Made by a program: the position numbers and the translations under genes. Source: Synergistaceae bacterium (lineage in GTDB: Bacteria; Synergistota; Synergistia; Synergistales; Aminobacteriaceae). Taken from it: DNA of 13,322 nt. Location of the stretch: contig JAFSNU010000048.1 of assembly GCA_017447325.1 (NCBI GenBank), positions 1 to 13,322 on the forward strand. The letters are read 5' to 3'. The notes under the pieces are model-generated. The model made no database searches and had not been told where the DNA came from. It was given only the letters and a program-made list of their open reading frames with translations. This document shows, one piece after another, positions 7,034 to 13,322 of the stretch (positions within the stretch are counted from its first letter, which is position 1; each line of letters begins with the position of its first letter).

Positions 7034-7537
7034 TTATTTATTAAATTTTTTGTAATAGACCGCCCGGAGACGCGCTATTGCTTCAGCCGTCTCCGGCGTT
7101 ATATTATTTAAATTATCAGCTTTAATCTTCTCGTTAATCTTGCCTTTAAAATAATTCAACTCGCTTTGAGTTAAAATTACCGGCTTGTCATGTTTACTAT
7201 TATTATTAAAATCTTGAAATTTTAAATTATTTAAATTATTTAAATTGCCGGCCGCAACTCGAATATCTTCGACGTCAAGATCCCATTTAGCTTTAATAAT
7301 TCTCTTAATATTATTGCGCATTGACATGATTTTAAATCTTGCCGCCGAGCTGTCCGCGCAGACATATAAAATTTTTTTAGACAAGTCATAAAAGGCCGAG
7401 TGCTTGGCCAGCCCCGGCCCGACTATCTCAGCCCAGTTTGCAAGCAGCTCGCGTAATTTCGCCTGATGCGCGAGATGCTTAGACAAAATTTTGCCGAAAA
7501 TATTATTTAAATTTAAATTCTCTAACTCTTCGCTCAT
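7034..7537 (-). CDS. DUF721/DciA-like protein
   Basis: This small cytoplasmic protein has 167 residues. The N-terminal half carries the DUF721 pattern: HLAHQAKLRELLANWAEIVGPGLAKHSAFYDLSKKILYVCADSSAARFKIMSMRNNIKRI (21-80), with the conserved W..IVGP..A.H core and a basic helix. In many bacteria lacking DnaC/DnaI-type loaders, members of this family (DciA) interact with the replicative helicase DnaB. That role here is inferred from family only. The second half is a low-complexity Asn/Leu/Lys linker (about 98-120) and a short helical tail. The ATG follows the mnmG stop with zero spacing (TAAATG) and no visible Shine-Dalgarno, so translation probably depends on ribosomes finishing mnmG. Confidence 0.8.
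   Translation of the reverse strand: MSEELENLNLNNIFGKILSKHLAHQAKLRELLANWAEIVGPGLAKHSAFYDLSKKILYVCADSSAARFKIMSMRNNIKRIIKAKWDLDVEDIRVAAGNLNNLNNLKFQDFNNNSKHDKPVILTQSELNYFKGKINEKIKADNLNNITPETAEAIARLRAVYYKKFNK
7064..7096 (+). terminator. Candidate flagellin terminator inside the neighbouring gene
   Basis: The flagellin and DciA-like stop codons are only 2 bp apart, leaving no room for a terminator between them. At 7064-7072 CCGGAGACG pairs perfectly with CGTCTCCGG at 7088-7096 (9-bp stem, 15-nt loop), 33 bp after the flagellin stop. It is followed by CGTTATATTATTTAAATT. It is the strongest hairpin nearby, but the tract after it is AT-mixed rather than pure T. On the minus strand the same bases encode ETAEAIARLR-type codons of the DciA-like gene. 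Confidence 0.4.
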
Positions 7538-9412
7538 TTAATTTTTAGCTTTAATTAACACGCTCAAGAGTTGAATATCGGTCGGCGTTACGCCCGAAAT
7601 TCTTAAAGCTTGCCCTAAAGACCTCGGCTTAAACTTAATTAATTTCTGCCGGCTCTCCGCGCTCAAGCTCTTTATATTTTCATAATTAAAATCTTCAGGT
7701 ATTAAAGCGTTGTCAAGGCCGGACATTTTCGCAGCCGTGCGCTCTTCCTTCTCGATATAGCCCGCGTATTTTAATTCAGTCTCAACGTAAAAACTTTCCT
7801 CAGCATTTAAATTAAAATTATTATTATCAATAAGCTTATTAATTAAATTTAAGCTTGCGCCTTTGTGTCTCATGAACTCAGCTGCGCTTACAGGCTCGCG
7901 TATTAAATCAGCGTCAAACTCCTCGCACAAATTATTATTTGCCTCGCTTGGCGTTAGCTTAAAATTATTTAAATAATTTATAAAATTATCCTCGCGCGAA
8001 AATTTTTCCTCGAGACTGCGCCATTTTAAATCATTAATTAAGCCTATCCTGCGGCCTATATGCGCTAATCTTCTTGCGGCGTTGTCCCAGCGCAATAATA
8101 ATCTATGCTCGCAGCGGCTCGTCAGCATTCTGTACGGCTCTTCCGTGCTCTTAGTCGCCAAGTCATCAATTAAAACTCCTAAATAAGCCTGCGCTCTATT
8201 TAAAATTACCGGCTCGAGTTCTTTAATAAATAAAGCCGCGTTAATTCCCGCTAATAATCCCTGAGAGCCGGCCTCTTCGTAGCCTGAAGTTCCGTTGACT
8301 TGTCCTGCTGTGAATAAGCCTGAAATAATTTTGCTCTCTAAGCTTGATTTTAATTGAGACGGGATTAAATACGCGTACTCAATGCCATAGCCCGGCCTGA
8401 TTATTTTCGCGTTCTCGCAGCCCTCGAGCGAATGCACAAGTTCAACTTGAACGTCATACGGCAAACTCGTCGAGAAATTTTGAACGTAAACTTCATTTGT
8501 GTTAAGCGACACCGGTTCGAATATAATCGGATGGGAAGTCCTGTCCGGAAATTTTATAAATTTATCTTCAAACGACGGGCAATAGCGCGGCCCGTTCACT
8601 TCGACCGCGCCGGTCACTAAAGGCGACCTGTGAATATTATTCTTTAAAATCTCATGAGTTTTAATATTAGAGTGCGAGAAGTAGCACGCGTAATTTTGAT
8701 TATTATAAATTTTAGGCTCGCCGAAAATATCAAAGCACAAAGCTTCAGGCTCTGATCTTTGAGGCGTCATCTTGTTAAAATCTATAGTATTTAAATTTAA
8801 TCGCGGCGTTGTGTCCGTTCGCATCCGGCCAGTTTTAATTCCGTGCTCTACAAGCGAGTTTAAAAATAAATTAGAATTAGGCTGACCCATGGGGCCCGAC
8901 GGGAAAGATAAATCGCCCATGAACACGCGGGAATTTAAATAAACTCCGCCGCATAACACTACAGCTTTTGCATGATAAACCGCGTTATGCCTCGTCTCAA
9001 CGCCTGTAACTTCATTATTATTATTAACTAATAATTTTATAGCCTCGTCTTGATTTATATTTAAATTTTCTTGACTTGTTAAAGTTTTTCTATAATGCAG
9101 CGAGTATAACGCCGGATCGCACTGAGCTCGCAATGCTCGAACCGCCGGACCTTTTGAAGTGTTGAGCCAGCGCAGCATTAAAGTCGAATGATCGGCAGCG
9201 TTTGCCTGTTCGCCGCCTAACGCGCTGCACTCGTGAACTAAATGCCCTTTAGCCGGCCCGCCTATAGAAGGATTGCATGGCATTAAAGCCGTGTTGTCTA
9301 TGCTGAGATTAAGCATTAAAGTTTTAACGCCCATTCGAGCGGCCGCAAGCGCAGCCTCGCAGCCCGCGTGTCCGCCGCCGATTACTATTACGTCATATTT
9401 ATCTTCAAACAT
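7538..9412 (-). CDS. mnmG: tRNA uridine-5-carboxymethylaminomethyl modification enzyme MnmG (GidA)
   Basis: MnmG is a cytoplasmic FAD enzyme that, with MnmE, installs the (carboxymethyl)aminomethyl group at C5 of wobble uridine 34 in certain tRNAs. The 624-residue length is normal for the long form. Seen are the FAD-binding GGGHAGCEAA motif (12-21), LMPCNPSIGGPAKGHLVHE (43-61), FMGDLSFPSGPMGQPN, and the second conserved Cys in GPRYCPSFEDK (274-284, Cys278). GLFTAGQVNGTSGYEEAGSQGLLAGINAA of the FAD domain and the C-terminal MnmE-interaction region ending LGQALRISGVTPTDIQLLSVLI are also present. Both functional cysteines (46 and 278) are retained. Some surface loops carry Asn-rich runs encoded by AT tracts. 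The start codon is preceded by the palindrome AATTTTAAAATT and a distant GAGG. It is transcribed together with the DciA-like gene. Confidence 0.97.
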   Translation of the reverse strand: MFEDKYDVIVIGGGHAGCEAALAAARMGVKTLMLNLSIDNTALMPCNPSIGGPAKGHLVHECSALGGEQANAADHSTLMLRWLNTSKGPAVRALRAQCDPALYSLHYRKTLTSQENLNINQDEAIKLLVNNNNEVTGVETRHNAVYHAKAVVLCGGVYLNSRVFMGDLSFPSGPMGQPNSNLFLNSLVEHGIKTGRMRTDTTPRLNLNTIDFNKMTPQRSEPEALCFDIFGEPKIYNNQNYACYFSHSNIKTHEILKNNIHRSPLVTGAVEVNGPRYCPSFEDKFIKFPDRTSHPIIFEPVSLNTNEVYVQNFSTSLPYDVQVELVHSLEGCENAKIIRPGYGIEYAYLIPSQLKSSLESKIISGLFTAGQVNGTSGYEEAGSQGLLAGINAALFIKELEPVILNRAQAYLGVLIDDLATKSTEEPYRMLTSRCEHRLLLRWDNAARRLAHIGRRIGLINDLKWRSLEEKFSREDNFINYLNNFKLTPSEANNNLCEEFDADLIREPVSAAEFMRHKGASLNLINKLIDNNNFNLNAEESFYVETELKYAGYIEKEERTAAKMSGLDNALIPEDFNYENIKSLSAESRQKLIKFKPRSLGQALRISGVTPTDIQLLSVLIKAKN

Positions 9413-9426
9413 AATTTTAAAATTTC

Positions 9427-9455
9427 TTGCCTCGTTATTAAATTTTTAAAATAAT
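9427..9455 (+). promoter_or_regulatory. Candidate sigma-70-type promoter for the coiled-coil/glucosidase operon
   Basis: TTGCCT (9427-9432; 4 of 6 to TTGACA) and AATAAT (9450-9455; 5 of 6 to TATAAT) are separated by 17 bp in the divergent spacer upstream of the gene at 9510. The region is nearly all A/T, so the -10 match carries little weight. Another TATATT lies at about 9463-9468. Confidence 0.25.
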
Positions 9456-9509
9456 TTTAAATTATATATTAAAATAAAATTATATTAATAAAGAAAGGAG
9501 ATTATAAAA

Positions 9510-9935
9510 ATGGCTGATGAATTTGTCAGGACAGAGGCATCTAACGAAATTATGAAGCGTATGGAGGCGACCATGGAGAAAAATCTTGCAAAGCATGAGG
9601 CAATGATAGCTAAACTTGAGGCGAGCATGGGACGAATGGAGGAGCAGCTCGCGCTCATGAATGACTGTTGTGATAATAGGCTGAAAGCACTTGAAGAAAA
9701 TTTTAATTACAGCCTTAACGCCATGAACGAACGTTTTAACAGTAGAATTGACTCTGTGAAAGATCGAACGGACGCAAAATTCTCGAGTTTAGATTTTACG
9801 CTTAACGAAATTAAGAACGACGTTAAGACGATTAATATAAAATTCGATATAGTTAAAAATCTTTCGTTAAACTTGGCAGGTCTTGCTATAGTTATTCCCG
9901 TTATCATGACTATCATTCAACGCATTTGGAGGTAA
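9510..9935 (+). CDS. Coiled-coil protein with a C-terminal membrane anchor
   Basis: A 141-residue protein of unrecognised family. AAAGGAG lies 9 nt before the ATG, so the start is well supported. Residues about 8-115 are rich in Glu, Lys, Met, Asn and Leu with heptad-like spacing (NEIMKRMEATMEKNLAKHEAMIAKLEASMGRMEEQL, then RLKALEENFNYSLNAMNERFNSRIDSVKDRTD), predicting a long coiled coil with a Cys-Cys pair at 53-54. Residues about 119-136 (SLNLAGLAIVIPVIMTII) form one transmembrane helix, followed only by QRIWR, so this looks like a tail-anchored protein with the coiled coil in the cytoplasm. The plan resembles small XhlA-like or other coiled-coil/anchor proteins, but no homology is claimed. 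Its last codons contain GGAGG, the ribosome binding site of the glucosidase gene 9 bp downstream, so the two are probably translationally coupled. Confidence 0.8.
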   Translation: MADEFVRTEASNEIMKRMEATMEKNLAKHEAMIAKLEASMGRMEEQLALMNDCCDNRLKALEENFNYSLNAMNERFNSRIDSVKDRTDAKFSSLDFTLNEIKNDVKTINIKFDIVKNLSLNLAGLAIVIPVIMTIIQRIWR

Positions 9936-9944
9936 AAATTTTTC
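9928..9944 (+). promoter_or_regulatory. Glucosidase ribosome binding site with AT palindrome spacer
   Basis: GGAGG (9928-9932) lies in the final Trp-Arg codons of the upstream gene and overlaps its end. It is separated from the ATG at 9945 by 12 nt, ten of which are the perfect palindrome AAAAATTTTT (9934-9943). The arrangement resembles that in front of flagellin. Confidence 0.55.
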
Positions 9945-11693
9945 ATGAAATCTTTAATATTTTTATTAGTAATATTTTTAGCGTTAAGTTTTAATTTTAA
10001 TTTACAATCTGCGCAGGCTGATAATTTAAGCTGGTGGCAGAAGGCCGTGATTTATCAGATTTATCCTAAGAGCTTTCAGGACAGTAATGGCAGCGGCACG
10101 GGCGACTTAAACGGAATTATAAAACGCCTTGATTATTTAAAAGACTTGGGCGTGAATGCAGTTTGGATAACGCCGTTTTTCACTTCGCCGATGGTCGATA
10201 ACGGCTACGATATTTCAGATTATATTAATATCGATAAGTCTTACGGCAGCATGTCCGACTTTGAAAATTTAATTCACGAGGCTGATAAGCGCGATATTAA
10301 AATAATTTTGGATTTAGTTTTTAATCACACTTCAGACCAGCACGCGTGGTTCTTAGAGTCTAAGCAAAATAAAACTAATCCTAAAGCCGACTGGTATATC
10401 TGGCGCGACAAAATTACTAACTGGCGCGGAATTTTCGGCGGCTCGGCCTGGACGTTCTGCCCTGAGCGCGGCCAGTATTATCTGCATACTTTTGCAGAGC
10501 AGCAGCCGGATTTAAACTGGGAGAATAAAGAAGTGCGCGAGGCTTTGTATAACGCCGCTAAATTTTGGCTTGATAAAGGCGTCGCCGGCTTTAGAATTGA
10601 CGCGATAACTTATATTAAAAAGCCGGATAAATTTATTGACGGCGAGCCGGACGCTTCAGACGGCATGATTAACGTTCACGCTATGACTGCAAACACGCCC
10701 GGGATTTTAGAATTTTTAAACGAGTTCAAGCTTGAAGCTTTTAATTATAAAGATAATATAGTGACGGTCGGCGAAGCAAACGGCGTTAAGCCTGAAGAAT
10801 TAGGCAGCTGGGTCGGCAATAAAGGCGTGTTCAGCATGTTGTTCGAGTTCAGTCATATAATTTTAGGATTCGGCGACGGCGAACGCTGGTGCTATCCTAA
10901 AGAATTTAAATTAACGCAGCTCAAGCAAGCTTTAACTGCGACGCAAAACGCAACTAAAAATTCATGGGCGCCGATATTTTTTGAAAATCACGATCAGCCG
11001 CGCAGCATTAATCATTTCTTTAATTTTAAAAATTTAAATAATAATCAAGCTGCTCAAGCCGCGAAAGCTCTTGCTGTAATTTTAATGACGCTGCGAGGAA
11101 CGCCGTTTATCTATCAGGGCGAGGAGTTAGGCCTGCAAAATACCGCTTGGCCGGACATAAATAATTATAACGACATATCTTCTCACGGCCAGTATAATTT
11201 AGCGATTAAAGAGGGCTTTACGCCTGAGCAGGCTTTAAAATTCGTTCACATGTTCAGCCGCGACAACGCCAGAACTCCAATGCAGTGGGACGCAAGCGCA
11301 AACGCAGGCTTCACGTCTGAAAACATAACGCCGTGGCTGCCCGTTCACGAAGATTATAAAATTTATAACGCGCAAAGCGAGAGCGAAGACGCAAACTCTG
11401 TGTTAAATTTTTATAAAAATTTAATTAAATTCAGGCGTGAACATGAAGAATTAATATCAGGCGAGTATAACGAGCTTATTGCTGATAACGAAGATCTTTA
11501 CGCTTACACGCGCACTTTAAATAATAAAAAATTATTAATTATAATTAATTTCGCGCTTGAAGATATAAATTTGCCGGACGAGCTTGCAGGCTTAACTAAA
11601 AATTCTGAGATTATTTTAAATAGCTTAAATAATTTAAATAATAATTTAAATATCTTGCAGCCGTTCGAGGCGAGAATTTATAAATTAAATTAA
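9945..11693 (+). CDS. Exported GH13 alpha-glucosidase (oligo-1,6-glucosidase/alpha-glucosidase type)
   Basis: This 582-residue GH13 glycoside hydrolase cleaves terminal alpha-glucosidic bonds of short oligosaccharides. An N-terminal signal peptide, MKSLIFLLVIFLALSFNFNLQSAQA, has a likely cut after Ala25, placing the enzyme in the periplasm or outside. The catalytic (beta/alpha)8 domain shows WWQKAVIYQIYPKSFQDSNGSGTGDLNGI (30-58), NGYDISDY (86-93) and DLVFNHTS (123-130). The nucleophile is Asp219 in GFRIDAI, the acid/base Glu277 in VGEANG and the third acid Asp350 in FFENHDQPRS. GTPFIYQGEELG (385-396) and a C-terminal beta domain (from about 485) follow. All three catalytic acids are present and the length is typical plus the signal. 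The residue after the nucleophile is Ala, whereas strict alpha-1,6 enzymes usually have Val there, so alpha-1,4 or broad specificity is likelier. The trehalulose synthase or trehalose-hydrolase branches remain possible. Confidence 0.92.
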   Translation: MKSLIFLLVIFLALSFNFNLQSAQADNLSWWQKAVIYQIYPKSFQDSNGSGTGDLNGIIKRLDYLKDLGVNAVWITPFFTSPMVDNGYDISDYINIDKSYGSMSDFENLIHEADKRDIKIILDLVFNHTSDQHAWFLESKQNKTNPKADWYIWRDKITNWRGIFGGSAWTFCPERGQYYLHTFAEQQPDLNWENKEVREALYNAAKFWLDKGVAGFRIDAITYIKKPDKFIDGEPDASDGMINVHAMTANTPGILEFLNEFKLEAFNYKDNIVTVGEANGVKPEELGSWVGNKGVFSMLFEFSHIILGFGDGERWCYPKEFKLTQLKQALTATQNATKNSWAPIFFENHDQPRSINHFFNFKNLNNNQAAQAAKALAVILMTLRGTPFIYQGEELGLQNTAWPDINNYNDISSHGQYNLAIKEGFTPEQALKFVHMFSRDNARTPMQWDASANAGFTSENITPWLPVHEDYKIYNAQSESEDANSVLNFYKNLIKFRREHEELISGEYNELIADNEDLYAYTRTLNNKKLLIIINFALEDINLPDELAGLTKNSEIILNSLNNLNNNLNILQPFEARIYKLN

Positions 11694-11703
11694 ATAATAA
11701 AAT

Positions 11704-11725
11704 GCCCGGGTTAAAACGCCCGGGC
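11704..11725. terminator. Bidirectional intrinsic terminator between convergent genes
   Basis: GCCCGGG (11704-11710) pairs perfectly with CCCGGGC (11719-11725) around an 8-nt loop. It is flanked by AATAATAAAAT on the left and TAAATTTTAAATTTTT on the right, so either strand reads a GC-rich hairpin followed by a T-rich tract. It lies between the glucosidase stop (11693) and the glycosyltransferase stop (11732) and should end both transcripts. Confidence 0.88.
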
Positions 11726-11731
11726 TAAATT

Positions 11732-13321
11732 TTAAATTTTTAAAATTTTACGCGCAATGCGTTTTATTTTTCGCAAAACTCTTTTAAGCGCGGTTTTATT
11801 TTCATAGCATCGCATATAATACAACGTGTCGGTTCGTGCTTTATTGCTTTGAGCGTAGTTCTCCCAGCCGTTCGCTTTAAATAAATTAAACGCCTCGAGC
11901 ATTTTATCAACATTTGCAGGATTTAAAGATATTGCAGTACTAGCTGTGCCGTACTTCATGCCGAAAAGCGATCCCCATAATTCCTCGTCGTTTGACGGAT
12001 GCGGTGGGACGAAAGTTTTAATTCCGTGCTGTGCGCATTTAAACGACAGGCACATATCTTCAGCAGCGTATTTAAATTCTTGATATTGCTCAGTGTCTTC
12101 GAACATGTAATTTAAATATTCGCGTTTTAAGAACCATGCGTGGCCGACAAAGTCAACTTCTATTGTCTTGTCCATTGGGAAAGGCCAGCCGAATCTATAA
12201 TAATCAGTCAGTACGCCGTAGGGATAATTACACTTTTTAAAATTATTAATTAATATCCCGACAGTTCCGTAAATTCCGTCTTGCTGCATAATATTAAAAT
12301 GGCAGTTCTCAAGCCATCTCCTGCCAGGCACTGTGTCGTCATCAAGGATGCAAATATATTTAGACGACGCATTATTAAGCGCGAAGTTAAAACGTTCCCA
12401 CACGCCTTTATTCTCGTCAGCAATAAAATACTTATCAAATCGCGCTAAAATCTCAGAATTAAAATTTATTTTATAATCTTGAGCGATGCCGTCCTGAAAT
12501 AATAAAATCTCTTTCGGCTTTAAAGTCTGATTTTCGATCGCCTCAAGCTGCTGACGCAAGACGTCCGGCTTCTTATATGCCGACAATACTACAGACACGT
12601 CAAAATTAGTTTGCTTAGGCTCGAACATCCAACAGTCCCGCGAGCCGTACATGCTGTTAGGATCTGTGTATGGCCGCGTGTCGCGCTTGTGAATATAGCG
12701 GTCAATCGACGAGCCGAAGTCTATGTAGCAATTATCGGGATTATTTTTGTAAAGTTTATAGATAATCGGCTCTGATAGCGGATCGGCTGATACGACATAT
12801 AATAAATTTTTTTTATCACCGAAATCTTTTATAATCTCGTCTATTAATTGCTGCGCGCTGTTCTCGTAAAAATCAACGCAGCTGTCGCCAACTGAATAAT
12901 ATTTTAAAATATTTAAATTGCCAATTTTATTATCTTTGCCCTTATAATTTGCAATTACGACCGCGTCGCGCGTTATCTTCTCAAACTCGGCTATAAATCT
13001 TCTGTAATTTTTATTCACAAATAAATTAGAGAACGTGATATTTTTATTTTCAATTCTTGACGAGTACCAGTAATAGGCCGCCCTGTCGCAGCAAGGACAC
13101 GAAATTCCGTAATAAACATTTGCTTCATTTAATTTTAACGTGTTCTCAAGCGCAAGACCTAACGCCGTCTGCGCACCGGAAGTCTCCCAGCCGTCAACAC
13201 CTTTAATTTTTTGTCGGGTCATAATAGAACGTTCGCCGTCAGCTAATCTTAATAACGCAAAATTTTCGTGATTATTTATTTTATTTAGAAATTTATCTAA
13301 CTCGCTTGATAATTTAATCAC
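11732..13321 (-). CDS. Two-domain glycosyltransferase: GT-D fold fused to GT2
   Basis: The 529 residues visible from a GTG at 13321 may be the whole protein (MIKLSSELDKFLNKI), but the window ends one base later, so an upstream start cannot be excluded. Residues about 15-225 resemble the GT-D fold family (DUF1792): ENFALLRLADGERSIM (19-34) carries the D-x-E nucleotide-sugar/metal motif (Asp28, Glu30), and LLYVVSADPLSEPIIYKLY and CYIDFGSSIDRYI (198-210) match its C-terminal half. Residues about 239-480 are a family 2 GT-A domain: DVSVVLSAYKKPDVLRQQLEAIENQTLKPKEILLFQDG (241-278), the metal-binding CILDDDTVPGRRWLENC (324-340) and the catalytic-type AEDMCLSFKCAQHGIKTFVPP (420-440). The tail is strongly basic (LKRVLRKIKRIARKILKI), perhaps membrane-associating. 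There are no transmembrane helices. It should add two sugars, or one sugar with a second activity, to a surface glycan or protein. The acceptor is unknown. Confidence 0.85.
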   Translation of the reverse strand: MIKLSSELDKFLNKINNHENFALLRLADGERSIMTRQKIKGVDGWETSGAQTALGLALENTLKLNEANVYYGISCPCCDRAAYYWYSSRIENKNITFSNLFVNKNYRRFIAEFEKITRDAVVIANYKGKDNKIGNLNILKYYSVGDSCVDFYENSAQQLIDEIIKDFGDKKNLLYVVSADPLSEPIIYKLYKNNPDNCYIDFGSSIDRYIHKRDTRPYTDPNSMYGSRDCWMFEPKQTNFDVSVVLSAYKKPDVLRQQLEAIENQTLKPKEILLFQDGIAQDYKINFNSEILARFDKYFIADENKGVWERFNFALNNASSKYICILDDDTVPGRRWLENCHFNIMQQDGIYGTVGILINNFKKCNYPYGVLTDYYRFGWPFPMDKTIEVDFVGHAWFLKREYLNYMFEDTEQYQEFKYAAEDMCLSFKCAQHGIKTFVPPHPSNDEELWGSLFGMKYGTASTAISLNPANVDKMLEAFNLFKANGWENYAQSNKARTDTLYYMRCYENKTALKRVLRKIKRIARKILKI

Positions 13322-13322
13322 A

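Noticed and set aside
8432..8620. Short + strand frame opposite mnmG
   Set aside because: It lies within the strongly conserved MnmG coding sequence; it is a chance shadow.
12250..12438. Second minus-strand frame inside the glycosyltransferase gene
   Set aside because: It is out of frame with the GT2 domain that occupies the same bases, with its DDD motif intact.

Overview
The window looks like a chromosomal segment of an AT-rich, flagellated, Gram-negative-type bacterium that makes or remodels corrinoids. Intergenic DNA is almost pure A/T. Gene cores use GC-containing codons, while Leu, Asn and Lys are largely TTA, AAT and AAA. The gene set (DUF362 protein, transglutaminase-like protein, CobI-type methyltransferase beside a Gate-like membrane protein, MnmG followed by a DciA/DUF721 protein) would suit an uncultured anaerobic gut-type bacterium. 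Synergistota is my guess, with low confidence, because no rRNA or other taxonomic marker is present. I see no insertion sequence, integrase, CRISPR array, tRNA or rRNA.

Layout. 1-717: 3' part of a DUF362 gene, followed by a hairpin terminator. 718-1070: AT-rich DNA with one possible small gene remnant. 1072-2595: two consecutive, overlapping dead genes on the + strand, an exported transglutaminase-like protein and a TIGR04282/DUF2064-type nucleotide-diphospho-sugar transferase. Both are readable only by changing frame several times, and nearly all the changes go in the same direction. 2670-4330 (minus): a two-gene unit, cobI/cbiL then a multi-pass Gate-like membrane protein with a TTG start. 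4607-5392 (+): a membrane-anchored, highly charged protein of unknown function. 5442-7031 (+): a large flagellin. 7034-9412 (minus): mnmG and a DciA-like gene joined stop-to-start. 9510-11693 (+): a coiled-coil, tail-anchored small protein and an exported GH13 alpha-glucosidase, joined as an operon. 11704-11725: bidirectional terminator. 11732-13321 (minus): a two-domain glycosyltransferase (GT-D domain fused to a GT2 domain), whose start lies at the window edge.

How the genes relate. Three local units can be supported: cobI with the membrane protein, mnmG with the DciA-like gene, and the coiled-coil protein with the glucosidase. Flagellin stands apart from any flagellar assembly genes and ends 2 bp from the convergent DciA-like gene. 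Its best terminator candidate is therefore a 9-bp hairpin inside the neighbour's coding sequence. The GT-D/GT2 fusion is the most unusual intact protein. The most unusual nucleotide-level features are the AT palindromes lying between Shine-Dalgarno and start codon of at least two genes, and the recurring TTTAAA-rich tracts that encode Asn/Leu/Lys linkers inside otherwise ordinary enzymes.
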